Origin: JAPOXR01 sp965219635
GTDB taxonomy: Bacteria > Pseudomonadota > Alphaproteobacteria > Rhodobacterales > Rhodobacteraceae
Assembly (NCBI GenBank): GCA_965219635.1
Contig: OZ244783.1
Location: 2,790,001 to 2,854,000, forward strand
Length of the DNA stretch: 64,000 bases
Direction of reading: 5' to 3'
Part shown: positions 8,293-18,249 of the stretch, piece after piece
How the letters are laid out: the number at the start of each line of letters is the position of its first letter
How positions within the stretch are numbered: position 1 is the stretch's first letter
Notes under the pieces: model-generated
Told to the model about the DNA's origin: nothing
Seen by the model: the letters and a program-made list of their open reading frames with translations, nothing else
Databases searched by the model: none
Made by a program: the position numbers and the translations under genes

Positions 8293-9557
8293 CCACCCTG
8301 CCGATTGTCCTGTCCATTGTTCTTCTTGGGCTCTCCGTTCCGATCTTCATGGTGTTCGGCCTGGGCAGCGCAATTGCCGCCATCTGGGGTATGAACCTGC
8401 CATGGTCTACCCTGATTCAGGTGTCTTTCGGGTCGATGACCAAGCATGTCCTGATCGCCGTTCCATTGTTCATTTTCACCGGGATGGTGATGCTGAGGGG
8501 CGGAGCCGCAAGCCGCCTGGTACATTTCGCAACCACACTTGTCGGGCACTGGCCGGGCGGGCTTGGTCTGGCAATGATCCTTGCCATGGGGTTTTTTGCT
8601 GCATTCTGCGGATCAATCCTGGCGGCGATTACAGCCATCGGCACGATCATGATTCCGAAAATGGTCGAGCAAGGCTACGGGAAGCCGTTTGCGATCACGT
8701 TGGCTGCCTCCGCGGCGTTTCTTGAGTCGCTCATCCCGCCATCGAACGCAGCCATCCTGTTCAGCGCCCTGACGGAGGTTCCCGTGTCGCGGACCTTCGC
8801 CGCTGGCTTCATTCCCGGCTTTGTGCTCATGGCGCTGCTCTCAGTAGTAGTGACCTGGCGTTGCCGTCACCTTCGTAATCCGGAGCGGTCAAGCATGCGG
8901 CAGCGGCTGCTGGCCTTGCGCGACTCCGTGCCGGGACTTGTGACGCCCGTCATCATATTGGGCGGCATCTATGCCGGCTTGCTGACGCCATCGGAGTCAG
9001 CAGCGGTCGCCGGTGTCTGGGCCGTCCTTATTGGTGTGTTCATCTACCGTGAACTTACACTGAAGGGGTTGATCGAGGCCTTGTACGAGACGGCGCGGAT
9101 AACGGCCGTGATATTTGCAATCATTGCGATGGCCACATTCCTCAGCGTGGTTCTCACCTACTCGCGCACGCCACAGGGCATCATTTCCTATTTCACCGAA
9201 ATGGGCGGAACTCCAATGATGTTCTGGATGGCGGTTGCCGTCATCTGCCTGATACTCGGCACCTTCATCGAAATCGTTCCGGTCTTCTACCTCACTGTTC
9301 CGATTTTTGCCGCCTTGGCACTGTCGCTCGATCTGGACATTCTTCATCTGTACATTGTCTTTGTCGCGTTCGCCGGTATCGGCATGATCACGCCTCCGGT
9401 ATGCGTCGGCATCTACACTGCTGCGGGCGTGGCTCAGGAAAGCCCAGAAAAAGCATTCCGCGAGGTCCCGGCCTTTGTCGCAATCGGGATCGTATTCGGC
9501 GTACTGATGATTGCCTTTCCGCAGGCGGCAACCTGGCTTCCCGGTGTTCTGAACTGA
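8289..9557 (+). CDS. dctM: TRAP transporter large permease DctM
   Basis: A 422-aa polytopic protein of the DctM/TRAP large-permease family with about a dozen hydrophobic segments. Recognisable blocks are LIAVPLFIFTGMVML near residue 60, GFFAAFCGSILAAITAIGTIMIPKM, ESLIPPSNAAI, LLTPSESAAVAGVWAVLIG and GMITPPVCVGIY. It is the ion-coupled transport channel of the system. It overlaps dctQ by four bases and ends six bases before the convergent end of the LysR gene, with no room for a separate terminator. Confidence 0.9.
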   Translation: MTTLPIVLSIVLLGLSVPIFMVFGLGSAIAAIWGMNLPWSTLIQVSFGSMTKHVLIAVPLFIFTGMVMLRGGAASRLVHFATTLVGHWPGGLGLAMILAMGFFAAFCGSILAAITAIGTIMIPKMVEQGYGKPFAITLAASAAFLESLIPPSNAAILFSALTEVPVSRTFAAGFIPGFVLMALLSVVVTWRCRHLRNPERSSMRQRLLALRDSVPGLVTPVIILGGIYAGLLTPSESAAVAGVWAVLIGVFIYRELTLKGLIEALYETARITAVIFAIIAMATFLSVVLTYSRTPQGIISYFTEMGGTPMMFWMAVAVICLILGTFIEIVPVFYLTVPIFAALALSLDLDILHLYIVFVAFAGIGMITPPVCVGIYTAAGVAQESPEKAFREVPAFVAIGIVFGVLMIAFPQAATWLPGVLN

Positions 9558-9562
9558 CGCTT

Positions 9563-10486
9563 TCAGGTGCCGGCGAGCGAATTGACCTGAGTGACGCGCT
9601 CTTCAAGCTGTTCCGCAAGAATCCCGGCAAACTCAAGCGCTGGCCGGGGCAAGTGCTCCCGCCCGCTAGTGATCAGTGTAACGTAGTAGGTCAGTTTCTG
9701 GACAACCGGGCGAAACACCACTCCCCCCATGCGCACGGCCTGATCGGCTGAGAACGGGTCAGCGACTGCGAGAGCCCTGGTTTCTCGCACCAGCGCCGCG
9801 GCTACCGGCATATTTGTGGCTGACAGGTGCGATCTTTCCCGCAACTTGCCGGAAAGAACGCTGTCGATTGACATCATCTCGTCAGGATAGGCGCCACCAG
9901 TGGTAATGAACTGTTCTGTATCTGCAATCCGTTCCAGATCGACTGGACCCTTTTCGTCCGCCAGCCAATGGTCTTCGGGCATCAGGCAAACATATGGCGC
10001 CGAGTATCGGTGCAGTATGTCAACTCCTTCGTGGTGGGGATCGCGGCCAACCACACCGAGATTCAATTGCCTCAACTGGACTGCGTCCAGAATGGCCGGC
10101 GTATTGCGAGAATGAATGATGAAGCGTGCGTCGGGCCGTTTGCCCAGCAACCGGCCGACTGCGGCCGGAAGTTCATTGGTTGCGATGGACTGTATGGTCC
10201 CAATCGAAATGGTCGCACCCTTGGAGGTCCGGATGGACGTCGCTATTTCCTGGAGCTGGCCAATACCCGAGAACATCCCTTCAACCGACTGGTAGAAGCT
10301 CTGCCCCTCCACAGTTGGCGTCAGCCCGCGCCCGACCCGCGCAAAGAGCGCGAACCCGACCGAACGCTCCAGGTCGGCAACGAGACGGCTGACGCTCGGT
10401 TGTGAGACATTCATCATGCGTGCCGCGGCGGTTATCGAGCCGCAACGAACTGTAGCCCTGAATGCCTCAAGCTGGCGCAGGTTCAT
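9563..10486 (-). CDS. LysR-family transcriptional regulator
   Basis: A 307-aa protein. The start is placed at MNLRQLEAFRA, where LysR proteins usually begin. The N-terminal winged helix-turn-helix covers about residues 1-60 (GSITAAARMMNVSQPSVSRLVADLE, then LFARVGRGLTPTVEG). The periplasmic-binding-like effector domain follows. It is convergent with the TRAP operon and is the only dedicated regulator nearby. Control of the TRAP and hydroxy-acid operons is a plausible inference, but LysR genes usually sit divergent from their targets, so the target is open. Confidence 0.88.
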   Translation of the reverse strand: MNLRQLEAFRATVRCGSITAAARMMNVSQPSVSRLVADLERSVGFALFARVGRGLTPTVEGQSFYQSVEGMFSGIGQLQEIATSIRTSKGATISIGTIQSIATNELPAAVGRLLGKRPDARFIIHSRNTPAILDAVQLRQLNLGVVGRDPHHEGVDILHRYSAPYVCLMPEDHWLADEKGPVDLERIADTEQFITTGGAYPDEMMSIDSVLSGKLRERSHLSATNMPVAAALVRETRALAVADPFSADQAVRMGGVVFRPVVQKLTYYVTLITSGREHLPRPALEFAGILAEQLEERVTQVNSLAGT

Positions 10487-11677
10487 GTGACAGCCCCGAT
10501 ACAAACTCAATGGGCGTTTTCAGGGACTACCGCGCAAATGCCAAGCATTGAATACTCATCCATCCGGGCGATGCCGGTTACTGTGCACGGCATGGCGCCG
10601 GCTGTGAACCATCTTTCAGTAGAGAATTCTCAGCCTTGTTCGCTTCAGGCAGTCTCTTGGTGGTTGTTCTTGTCCCTGTACCGCTATCCCACTGCGATTG
10701 CCATTCCATCACGTAACGCGCCGGGGCCTGGTCGCATCACATTGGATTTCGGGCCGACGATGCAACGACCAGCACGCAATTGCGACTGCGTACCACTGAC
10801 CTGATCTGGATGCCCGGTAACTGACTGATCGCAATCGCCTGGTTACACTGCCAACCAATGGCAACTGATGCGGCCATCGGCCGCCGCGGGCCAGGAAGCC
10901 AATGCCAACCACAAAGCGTCTGACTAACCCGGCGCAAATTGGAATCCGCCAAATGTTGCATCAATCACAACATTTGGTTGACAATTGACAAAACTCTTGC
11001 GAAATGTGGCGTATGTCACTGTTGATCGATACAGACTGTAGACTGGACTGCGCATTTTCCTACGGGGGCCTTTACCCGCCCGCCGAAGGACTGCCCGGAT
11101 TCTCGCCGGTTTGGCGCCAGGATGATTGTAGCCTGCAGTGCCTTTCGAGAGGCCTCGGTTAACTCAATGGAATTGACAACGCGCCCGATCAGACTCCGGT
11201 GCAGTTGTACGGCAATGCCACCGGTCCTTGCGGCTTCGACAGGGTGCAAAACCAATCGGCCACGCTCGTCGCTCTTCGACGAACTCGCCTTCTTGGATGA
11301 AAGTTCCTTCCCCCTCTCTAAAGCCGGTTCAGGTTCAAGAATTGGAGCACCGAACGGGTCGAAGAGCCGGGTCATTCAAAATGAAAAACGAAAACAATCC
11401 AGTGAATCCATCACTGCCCAATCAAGTTGGATCAGTCATGCCGCTGAGCATCATGAACAAGCCAGGTAATCTGCGTGCCAGTCGCACCTGCAACCCCCTT
11501 GCGACACGCGCCTCCATTATTGCCTCCCTTACCCGAACTCTGCGTTCAACCATGGTTCAACTGGCCTCTGCTTTCACAAGAGCAATTCCTATGAATTACC
11601 AATTTCCCCAATCATCCGGCGGTCAAAGCCGGCAAGACGATGGCTCACTTGCCAATCAACAGACCGGAAGACTGGCA
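10487..11677. other. Long leader/promoter region of the first autotransporter
   Basis: No separate gene is supported. The autotransporter reading frame stays open leftward to about 11228 (TTG) with other in-frame ATGs at 11381 and 11591, so part of this may be an extended signal region. The most notable element is the inverted repeat at 10949-10977 followed directly by TTGACA. Confidence 0.45.
10949..10983 (+). promoter_or_regulatory. Perfect 10-bp inverted repeat abutting a -35 box
   Basis: CCAAATGTTG (10949-10958), nine spacer bases, then the exact reverse complement CAACATTTGG (10968-10977). The next six bases are TTGACA, a consensus -35 hexamer; a second TTGACA lies at 10985-10990. A good -10 box at 17 bp was not found. 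The geometry suits a dimeric regulator binding just upstream of RNA polymerase, controlling the autotransporter transcript to the right. Confidence 0.55.
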
Positions 11678-14600
11678 ATGAGGCAACTCGCCGGAATTTG
11701 TCCAGCATTGCTGTTGGGCACCTCATTGCTTTTTGGAAGCGCATACAGCGCCGATGCAAACACGCTGACCTTTACCTTTTCTGATGACGGCACAAACTCA
11801 ACCATTACGCCCTCCGGCACCATGGATGTCTCCGATTTCACCCGTCGTGCCGGTACAACTGAATCCGGCGCGAGCAGGGTCATGATAAACGAAACAGAAC
11901 ATAATGAAGACACCGGGCAGTTTTGGGAAATTTCGGCCTCCAGCTCGTTGAGGCAAAGAGGCTTTACCTTGCCGAATTTGACAGTTTCCGGCGCATCAAC
12001 ATTCACTGGCAGCAATAATTCAATCGTCATAGGGGATTCCTACAGCTCAGGATTCTATTTCTGGTTGAGTTCGGTACAGACTTCCTTGACCATGTACGTC
12101 AGCAACCCTGATGTTGATGATGTCGACAAACTGGATTTCGGCAACAAGAAGGCCGAATTCGATGGCACGCTGGCCACTGTGCTGGGCGACAACGATTTCC
12201 GGATCGAATTCCAGTTCGGCGGCAAAACGGTGATCTTTGCAACCACGCCGACCAAGCCTGTCGGCATCGCGGCGGTTCCGGGTATCCGCCAAGTCACGTT
12301 GAACTGGACAGACCCGAATATCGGCAGCATCACCAAATATCAGTTCCAGCAAAAATCTGGGGACGGAGGCTACGGCAACTGGACAGACATTGATCCCAGC
12401 GGCGCGGCGACAACCAGTCACATCATAACTGGCCTGTCCAACGGAACAGAATACACCTTCAGGATCCGGGCAGTGAACCCTGCCGGCAACAGCGTTGAAT
12501 CGGACGAGGTCTCAGCTACGCCTGATCCTCTGCCGGCCAAGCCGGTCGACCTGGAGGCAATACCAGGTGATGGCCAAGTGATACTGAACTGGGCGAACCC
12601 CGGAAACAGCAGCATCACCAAATATCAGTTCCAACAAAAAGCAGGGAGCGGAAACTACGGCAACTGGACAGACATTGAACCCAGCAGCGCGGCGACAACC
12701 AGCCACACCATCTCCGGCCTGTCTAACGGAACAGAATACACCTTCAGGATCCGGGCGGTAAATCCCACCGGCAGCGGTGGAGAGTCTGACGAGGTCTCGG
12801 CTACACCGGGAGTGCCATTGGCAGCAGAGCTGGAGGCGATGCCGGGCACCGAGCAGGTTAGCCTGTCGTGGACGATTTCCGAGGATACCAGCATTACGAA
12901 ATGGCAATACCAGCAACGCGAGGGCGATGCCGACTTTGGTGACGAATGGAAAGACATTCCGGACAGCGGCGCAGCAACGCGCAACTACACCGTGGACGAA
13001 CTGACCGGCGACATCGACTATAGCTTCCGAGTCCGCGCAGTGAATGCCCACGGCGATGGCATATTATCCAACGAGTCACAGGCAACGCCTGCCAAGTTGG
13101 GTGCTCCGGCGGCTGCGGAGTTGACCGCGTCGTTGGAAGACGGTCAAGCAATCCTGTCCTGGACACTCGCCGACGACCCCAGCATCACCAAATGGCAATT
13201 CCAGCAGCGAGAGGGCGATGAGGCCTTCGGAACCAGCTGGGAGGACATTCCGGATAGCGGCGCAACAACGCGCGATCATGCGATCGCCAAACTGACGGCT
13301 GGTGTTACTCATGGCTTCCGTGTTCGCGCAGTGAATGCCGCCGGCAACGGCTTGCGCTCGAACGAAGCAACGGTGACGCTACCGGCGGGGGGACCGTCGC
13401 TGGAGGAGGAAAGGCAGGTCGTGGAGCAGACGCTGGCTGCAGTGGGACAAGCGACACTTGCCGGAGTGACGGATGTCATTGACGAGCGGCTGAAATCAAC
13501 GCCCGGCCCAAGCACCTTGATGCTGGGTGGGCAAACGGTAACCGGTACCGCGTCGTCGAGGGGCTCTCAGGACAACCAGAAAGCTGGTGGCTGGTGGTCC
13601 GGCAACCGCGTATCGGAAGCAGGTTACCGTCCTGTCGATGACGCCGGGATGCTGGATGGCAGCGCCTTCACTCTGTCCTTGAGCGAGGAGGATACGAGCG
13701 CAAGAAACAGCGGCTGGACCATCTGGGGCCGGGGCGACTACCAGAGCTTCGAAGGGAAGACAGGCGAAGACAGCTGGGATGGCTCAGTCAAGTCTGCCTG
13801 GCTGGGAATTGATACCCGAGTAAACGACCGCATGCTTGCGGGTTTTGCTGTTTCCAGAAACCGTGGTGAGATCAACCTTGTGACGGAAGCAGTGGGAAGC
13901 CGCGTAGAAACCTCGCTGACTGGCGCCTGGCCCTACATGCAGATGACCATGCCGAGTGGGACCGGGACTGTTCGGGTCATACTCGGTGTCGGTAGCGGTG
14001 ACGCAGAACACCATTCCGAAGACGGCGATGTGGAGCGAGCCAGCCTGTCGATGACGGCTGCATCGGTCGGCGCCCGTTGGGACATGTCGCAGCAGGGCGC
14101 GGTGACGCTGACGGTTCCGGTCAAGGCGGAAGTGGTTCAGCTCAAGACCGATGGAGACGGAACAACGCCGATCGGAGGTCTTTCGGTCAGAACCTGGCAA
14201 GTGAGTGGCGGCGTCGAGGCCATCCATTCTGGCGTGGCGCTTTCAGACTCTGGCTGGGTCCTCACTCCTCGCGGCTCTTTGACATTCCGCTGGGATGGCG
14301 GCGACGGGGTCACAGGAAAGGGCATTGAAGTCGGTGGCGGTTTCGGCCTGCACGCACCGGACTCCCGCGTCAGCCTGGATGCGAGCGGGCACTGGCTTGC
14401 GACACACTCGGACGACAACCAGCGCGAGTGGGGTGCCAGCATTGGTGTGCAGATTGCACCGGACTCCCGGGGCCATGGCTGGTCGGCCTCGCTTCGCCAG
14501 GAATGGGGATTGCAGCAGGCGGGCGTTCTGTCGGACAACACGCTGTTCCAAAACGGTGCCAGCGGGGCTGTTCCGGCACCGGGTACACTTGCGGCGCGAG

Positions 14601-14806
14601 CAGGCTACGGGTTTGGCGTGATTGAAGGCCTGATGACGGTGTCGGCAGATGCAAGACTGGCAACGGGCGATGAGGAAGTTCCCCATTACGGTGCCGGGCT
14701 AGAATTCGCACTGCCGCGCGGCCTCACCGCCACACTGCGGGGAGAGCATGTTGACGCCGTCGACCCCGACACTCGTATTGGTGCAGGTGTGCAGCTGCGG
14801 TTCTGA
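11678..14806 (+). CDS. Autotransporter with four fibronectin type III repeats
   Basis: About 1042 aa from the ATG chosen here, which has GGAAG upstream and opens a signal peptide (LAGICPALLLGTSLLFGSAYSA). The frame continues upstream, so longer starts at 11591 or 11381 are possible. After a unique domain opening NTLTFTFSDDGTNSTITPSG come four FnIII repeats (about 12250-13390), each with a W, an SITK(Y/W)-x-(F/Y)QQ strand and F(R)(I/V)RAVN. A linker with TLAAVGQATLAGVTDVIDERL follows, then a beta-barrel ending IGAGVQLRF, the aromatic outer-membrane signature. It probably displays an FnIII stalk on the surface. A shorter paralogue follows. Confidence 0.8.
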   Translation: MRQLAGICPALLLGTSLLFGSAYSADANTLTFTFSDDGTNSTITPSGTMDVSDFTRRAGTTESGASRVMINETEHNEDTGQFWEISASSSLRQRGFTLPNLTVSGASTFTGSNNSIVIGDSYSSGFYFWLSSVQTSLTMYVSNPDVDDVDKLDFGNKKAEFDGTLATVLGDNDFRIEFQFGGKTVIFATTPTKPVGIAAVPGIRQVTLNWTDPNIGSITKYQFQQKSGDGGYGNWTDIDPSGAATTSHIITGLSNGTEYTFRIRAVNPAGNSVESDEVSATPDPLPAKPVDLEAIPGDGQVILNWANPGNSSITKYQFQQKAGSGNYGNWTDIEPSSAATTSHTISGLSNGTEYTFRIRAVNPTGSGGESDEVSATPGVPLAAELEAMPGTEQVSLSWTISEDTSITKWQYQQREGDADFGDEWKDIPDSGAATRNYTVDELTGDIDYSFRVRAVNAHGDGILSNESQATPAKLGAPAAAELTASLEDGQAILSWTLADDPSITKWQFQQREGDEAFGTSWEDIPDSGATTRDHAIAKLTAGVTHGFRVRAVNAAGNGLRSNEATVTLPAGGPSLEEERQVVEQTLAAVGQATLAGVTDVIDERLKSTPGPSTLMLGGQTVTGTASSRGSQDNQKAGGWWSGNRVSEAGYRPVDDAGMLDGSAFTLSLSEEDTSARNSGWTIWGRGDYQSFEGKTGEDSWDGSVKSAWLGIDTRVNDRMLAGFAVSRNRGEINLVTEAVGSRVETSLTGAWPYMQMTMPSGTGTVRVILGVGSGDAEHHSEDGDVERASLSMTAASVGARWDMSQQGAVTLTVPVKAEVVQLKTDGDGTTPIGGLSVRTWQVSGGVEAIHSGVALSDSGWVLTPRGSLTFRWDGGDGVTGKGIEVGGGFGLHAPDSRVSLDASGHWLATHSDDNQREWGASIGVQIAPDSRGHGWSASLRQEWGLQQAGVLSDNTLFQNGASGAVPAPGTLAARAGYGFGVIEGLMTVSADARLATGDEEVPHYGAGLEFALPRGLTATLRGEHVDAVDPDTRIGAGVQLRF
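14287..14806 (+). repeat. Near-identical 3' segment shared by the two autotransporter genes (copy 1)
   Basis: Starting at CCGCTGGGATGGCGGCGACG, this 520-bp segment aligns gap-free with 17711-18230. The first 51 bases are identical and most third positions agree for about 350 bp; differences increase toward the stop codon. Identity at silent sites points to recent gene conversion or duplication rather than protein-level selection alone. Confidence 0.75.
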
Positions 14807-15665
14807 CGGCAAAACCGCATTAGTGACCTGCTGCGGTTGCAATTGGCTTGAGGCTCGCATTTCCGGGCCTCATGCATAAGGGTTGGGTGGCCATGCGCTT
14901 GCTGCTGGCGCTGACAGGCGAGTGTATCCCTCTCCCACTCCGTGGCAAATGCGCTGCTGGGTCTGAACACCGAGGCCGGGAGTTTCAAGAGCTTCTGGCA
15001 GGCCTTGTATGAGACCCCATAAGGCAACGCTTCGTATTCCGGCAACTGCCCACTCCGTAGGACTCTGCACCACGCACGCGCAGACGGAGCCGGTTCGGAT
15101 TGAAGTGCCGCAGAGTTCTGTTTCCCCTCACCAACTATGTGTTGAGACATTTGAGGTCGAAACCATATCCCGGCTGCGTTGTGTATTTCAGACAGTCGGT
15201 TCACGTGTCCATAAGCCAGGATAAGCGAACTCGTCGGCATGCCGACGGGGAAGTGTGAGACGAGCAGAGAATTGCCATGATCGGCTCTCGCTCAAGGTCG
15301 CAGAGGAGGCCAATTGGCTCTCGGTTCATGACCCCGGAAAGCGTATTGTAGTTAAGTTGATTTTTCGTAAACTATCATGCATTGAAATGCTGAATCCGTC
15401 TGCCTCTGTCAGACACTCATCGGACCGGATACTTCACGCCATGGACAGGATGACCACTCTCCGACCTATTCGCACCGGCAGTTCCGCCGCCGTCGACAAA
15501 TTGGAACTCGCCGCCGGCACAAGTTCTCGGCGTATGATAGCGTGTCAACCGACTTCTGCACTCGCCGGGATCATGGGCACGGTTTCCTCTCTTCCCGCAA
15601 CTGTTGACGGCCTGCGAGCGCAGAATCGTGGCTCGCCTGTCAATCGGCGATCTGTAGACCGGATA
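14807..15665. other. Intergenic region between the two autotransporter genes
   Basis: No gene is supported. Directly after the first gene is a perfect hairpin, AACCGCA (14813-14819) and TGCGGTT (14832-14838) with a 12-nt loop, without a strong T run; TGAGGC/GCCTCA pairs just beyond. At 15309-15318 lies the palindrome GCCAATTGGC. The second gene's frame is open back to 15255, so its start could lie inside this stretch. Confidence 0.4.
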
Positions 15666-18230
15666 ATGCGCAACTTTGCAGGTACCTATCAGGCACTGGT
15701 GCTCGGTATGGCTTTGCTGATTGCAAGTGCATGGAGCGCCAGTGCAAGCACGCTGGTCTTCACCTTCGCTGACGACGGCACCGACTCTACCATCACACCA
15801 TCGGGAAGCCTGCCCCTCACGGATCTGGGAGCTCATAGAGATCTTGTTCCGCAAGTAGGACCCCGCATGACGATCGATCCCGAAAATCGCACGGGAGGGT
15901 TTGTCCCGACAATTGAATTGAGAATGTCGAAAAGCAGTGGGAGTAGACGTGTCTATGGTGGCGGTAACGCCGTAAGCACGACCTTTATTGGGTCTTCCAG
16001 CTACACTGGAAATGCAGAAATCAGCAACATTTCCCAGTACACCTCGCCCATCTATTTTGAAGTCGACGAAAATAGCCTTCAGGTCGACACAGATCACATT
16101 TCAGCTTCTGGAGATACCTACGAGCCTACCGATTGGAATATCACTTTCGCTGGCACGTTGTTAAGCGTGCTTGGCGACGACGAATTTCACATCGAAGCTG
16201 TAATCAACGACAGCCTAAGCGTGATCTTTACGACTGCAGGGTCAGTTCCGGCCATGCCCAAAAACCTCGCCGCAACCCAGGGTGATGGGCAGACAACGCT
16301 GAGCTGGGACGAACCGGAAAACAGCAGCATTACGAAGTATGAGATCCAGCAGAAAGAGGCAGGCGGTGATTTCGGCGCATGGGTCCCTATTGACAGCAGC
16401 GGCGCAAACACCACCAGCCACACCATCGACGGACTGACCAACGGTACGGAGTACACATTCAGGATTCGCGCTATCAACTTCCACGGTGATGGTGGAGTCG
16501 GCGAGACTGAGGTGACTCCACTGGCTGCTGGGACTCCGGAAGCAGCGAAGTTGACGGCAACGGCGGGCACCCGGGGAACTGTCCTGAAATGGACGCATGC
16601 CGGGGACTCCAGTATCACAGGATGGCAATTCCAGCGGCGCGAGGGCGAAGAGGCTTTCGGTGCAGAATGGACAGACATACCAGGCAGCAACGCGGAAACG
16701 AGGCAACATGCGGTGGGTCAATTGACCGGTGGGGTCGCCCATGTCTTCCGCATCCGCGCGGTTAATGACGCCGGGGTTGGGGCGAATTCAAACGAGGTAA
16801 CGACAACACCTTCGACGCAACCACCTGTGGAGATGGAGAAGCAAGTATTGAAGCGTTCGCTGGCGGCAGTGGGGCAAGCCACACTGGCCGGAGTTACGAA
16901 TGTCATCGATCAGCGGCTGCAATCAACGCCGGGAACAAGCACCTTGATGCTGGGCGGGCAGTCGGTAGCCGCTGGTTCGTCAAGGAGTCCGGCCATTGAC
17001 CAGCAAACGGATGGTTGGTGGTCCGGCAACCATGTATCGGAGTCCTTCAACCGTCCGGTTGACGATGCCGGGATGCTTGATGGCAGCGCTTTCACACTGT
17101 CGCTGAGCGGTGATGATGCCGACGACAGCAACAGGGGTTGGACGATCTGGGGCAGGGGCGATTACCGCAGCTTCGAAGGAATGTCAGGTAAAGACAGCTG
17201 GGATGGTTCCGCTAAGTCGGTGCTACTCGGATTTGACACCCGGGCCAGCGAGAACCTGCTTGCCGGGCTTGCAGTGTCGAGAAGCCGCAGCACTACAGAC
17301 CTGATTACGGAAACGGTGGGCAGCCGTGTCGAAACCTCACTGACAGCCGCCTGGCCATACATGCAAACGGCCATGCCGGATGGCTCCGGGACAATCCGGG
17401 TTGTGCTCGGCATCGGTAGCGGTGACGCTAAACATCATTCCGATGATGGCGAAGTCGAGAGGGCCGGCCTGTCGATGACAGCGGCGTCTGTTGGTACCCG
17501 CTTGGCGGTCGCTCAACAGGGACAGGTGGCACTGTCGGTTCCGGTCACGGCGGAAGTGATCCAGCTCAAGACCGACGGGGACGGAACAACGGCCATCGGT
17601 GGCCTCTCGGTCAAGAGTTGGCGGGCGAGTGGCGGTGTGGAAGCCACACATTCCGGTGTTCCACTATCGGGTTCCAACTGGATCCTCACGCCGCGCGGTT
17701 CAGTGTCGTTCCGCTGGGATGGCGGCGACGGGGTCACAGGAAAGGGCATTGAAGTCGGTGGAGGTTTCGGCCTGCATGCACCGGACTCCCGCGTGAGCCT
17801 GGACGCAAGCGGGCACTGGCTTGCGACACACTCGGACGACAACCAGCGCGAGTGGGGTGCCAGCATCGGTGTGCAGATTGCGCCGGACTCCCAGGGCCAT
17901 GGCTGGTCGGCCTCGCTTCGCCAGGAATGGGGATTGCAGCAGGCGGGCGTACTTTCGGACGGCACGCTGTTCCAAAACGGTGCCAGCGGGGCTGTTCCGG
18001 CACCGGGTTCACTTGCGGCACGAGCAGGCTACGGGTTTGGCATTATGGAAGGCCTGATGACGCTCTCCGCCGATGCGAGGCTGGCAACGGGCGACGAGGA
18101 AGTTCCCCATTACGGAGCCGGCCTGGAGTTTGCGCTGCCGCGGGGCCTCACTGCCACACTCAGGGGAGAGCATGTGGATACGATCGACCCCGACACCCGC
18201 ATTGGAGCAGGCGTGCACCTCAACTTCTGA
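15666..18230 (+). CDS. Autotransporter with two fibronectin type III repeats (paralogue)
   Basis: About 854 aa from this ATG, aligned with the start chosen for the upstream paralogue (MRNFAG versus MRQLAG). A signal peptide (ALVLGMALLIASAWSASA) precedes the same opening domain (STLVFTFADDGTDSTITPSG). Only two FnIII units follow (about 16250-16810), then the same TLAGVTNVID linker and beta-barrel ending IGAGVHLNF. The last 520 bp align without gaps to the upstream gene and are nearly identical in their first half. The pair arose by duplication with later exchange. The function is likely adhesion or surface display. Confidence 0.8.
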   Translation: MRNFAGTYQALVLGMALLIASAWSASASTLVFTFADDGTDSTITPSGSLPLTDLGAHRDLVPQVGPRMTIDPENRTGGFVPTIELRMSKSSGSRRVYGGGNAVSTTFIGSSSYTGNAEISNISQYTSPIYFEVDENSLQVDTDHISASGDTYEPTDWNITFAGTLLSVLGDDEFHIEAVINDSLSVIFTTAGSVPAMPKNLAATQGDGQTTLSWDEPENSSITKYEIQQKEAGGDFGAWVPIDSSGANTTSHTIDGLTNGTEYTFRIRAINFHGDGGVGETEVTPLAAGTPEAAKLTATAGTRGTVLKWTHAGDSSITGWQFQRREGEEAFGAEWTDIPGSNAETRQHAVGQLTGGVAHVFRIRAVNDAGVGANSNEVTTTPSTQPPVEMEKQVLKRSLAAVGQATLAGVTNVIDQRLQSTPGTSTLMLGGQSVAAGSSRSPAIDQQTDGWWSGNHVSESFNRPVDDAGMLDGSAFTLSLSGDDADDSNRGWTIWGRGDYRSFEGMSGKDSWDGSAKSVLLGFDTRASENLLAGLAVSRSRSTTDLITETVGSRVETSLTAAWPYMQTAMPDGSGTIRVVLGIGSGDAKHHSDDGEVERAGLSMTAASVGTRLAVAQQGQVALSVPVTAEVIQLKTDGDGTTAIGGLSVKSWRASGGVEATHSGVPLSGSNWILTPRGSVSFRWDGGDGVTGKGIEVGGGFGLHAPDSRVSLDASGHWLATHSDDNQREWGASIGVQIAPDSQGHGWSASLRQEWGLQQAGVLSDGTLFQNGASGAVPAPGSLAARAGYGFGIMEGLMTLSADARLATGDEEVPHYGAGLEFALPRGLTATLRGEHVDTIDPDTRIGAGVHLNF
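17711..18230 (+). repeat. Near-identical 3' segment (copy 2)
   Basis: Counterpart of 14287-14806 in the two-repeat autotransporter. It encodes the C-terminal half of the beta-barrel, the part expected to be under strongest structural constraint. Confidence 0.75.
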
Positions 18231-18231
18231 C

Positions 18232-18249
18232 GGCCGCGCGTTAGCGGCC
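18232..18249 (+). terminator. Hairpin after the second autotransporter
   Basis: GGCCGC-GCGTTA-GCGGCC starts one base after the stop codon. It is a perfect GC-only 6-bp stem. No T tract follows, so it is a probable but imperfect intrinsic terminator. The stretch from 18250 to 18595, up to the convergent end of pilR, holds nothing else recognised. Confidence 0.5.
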
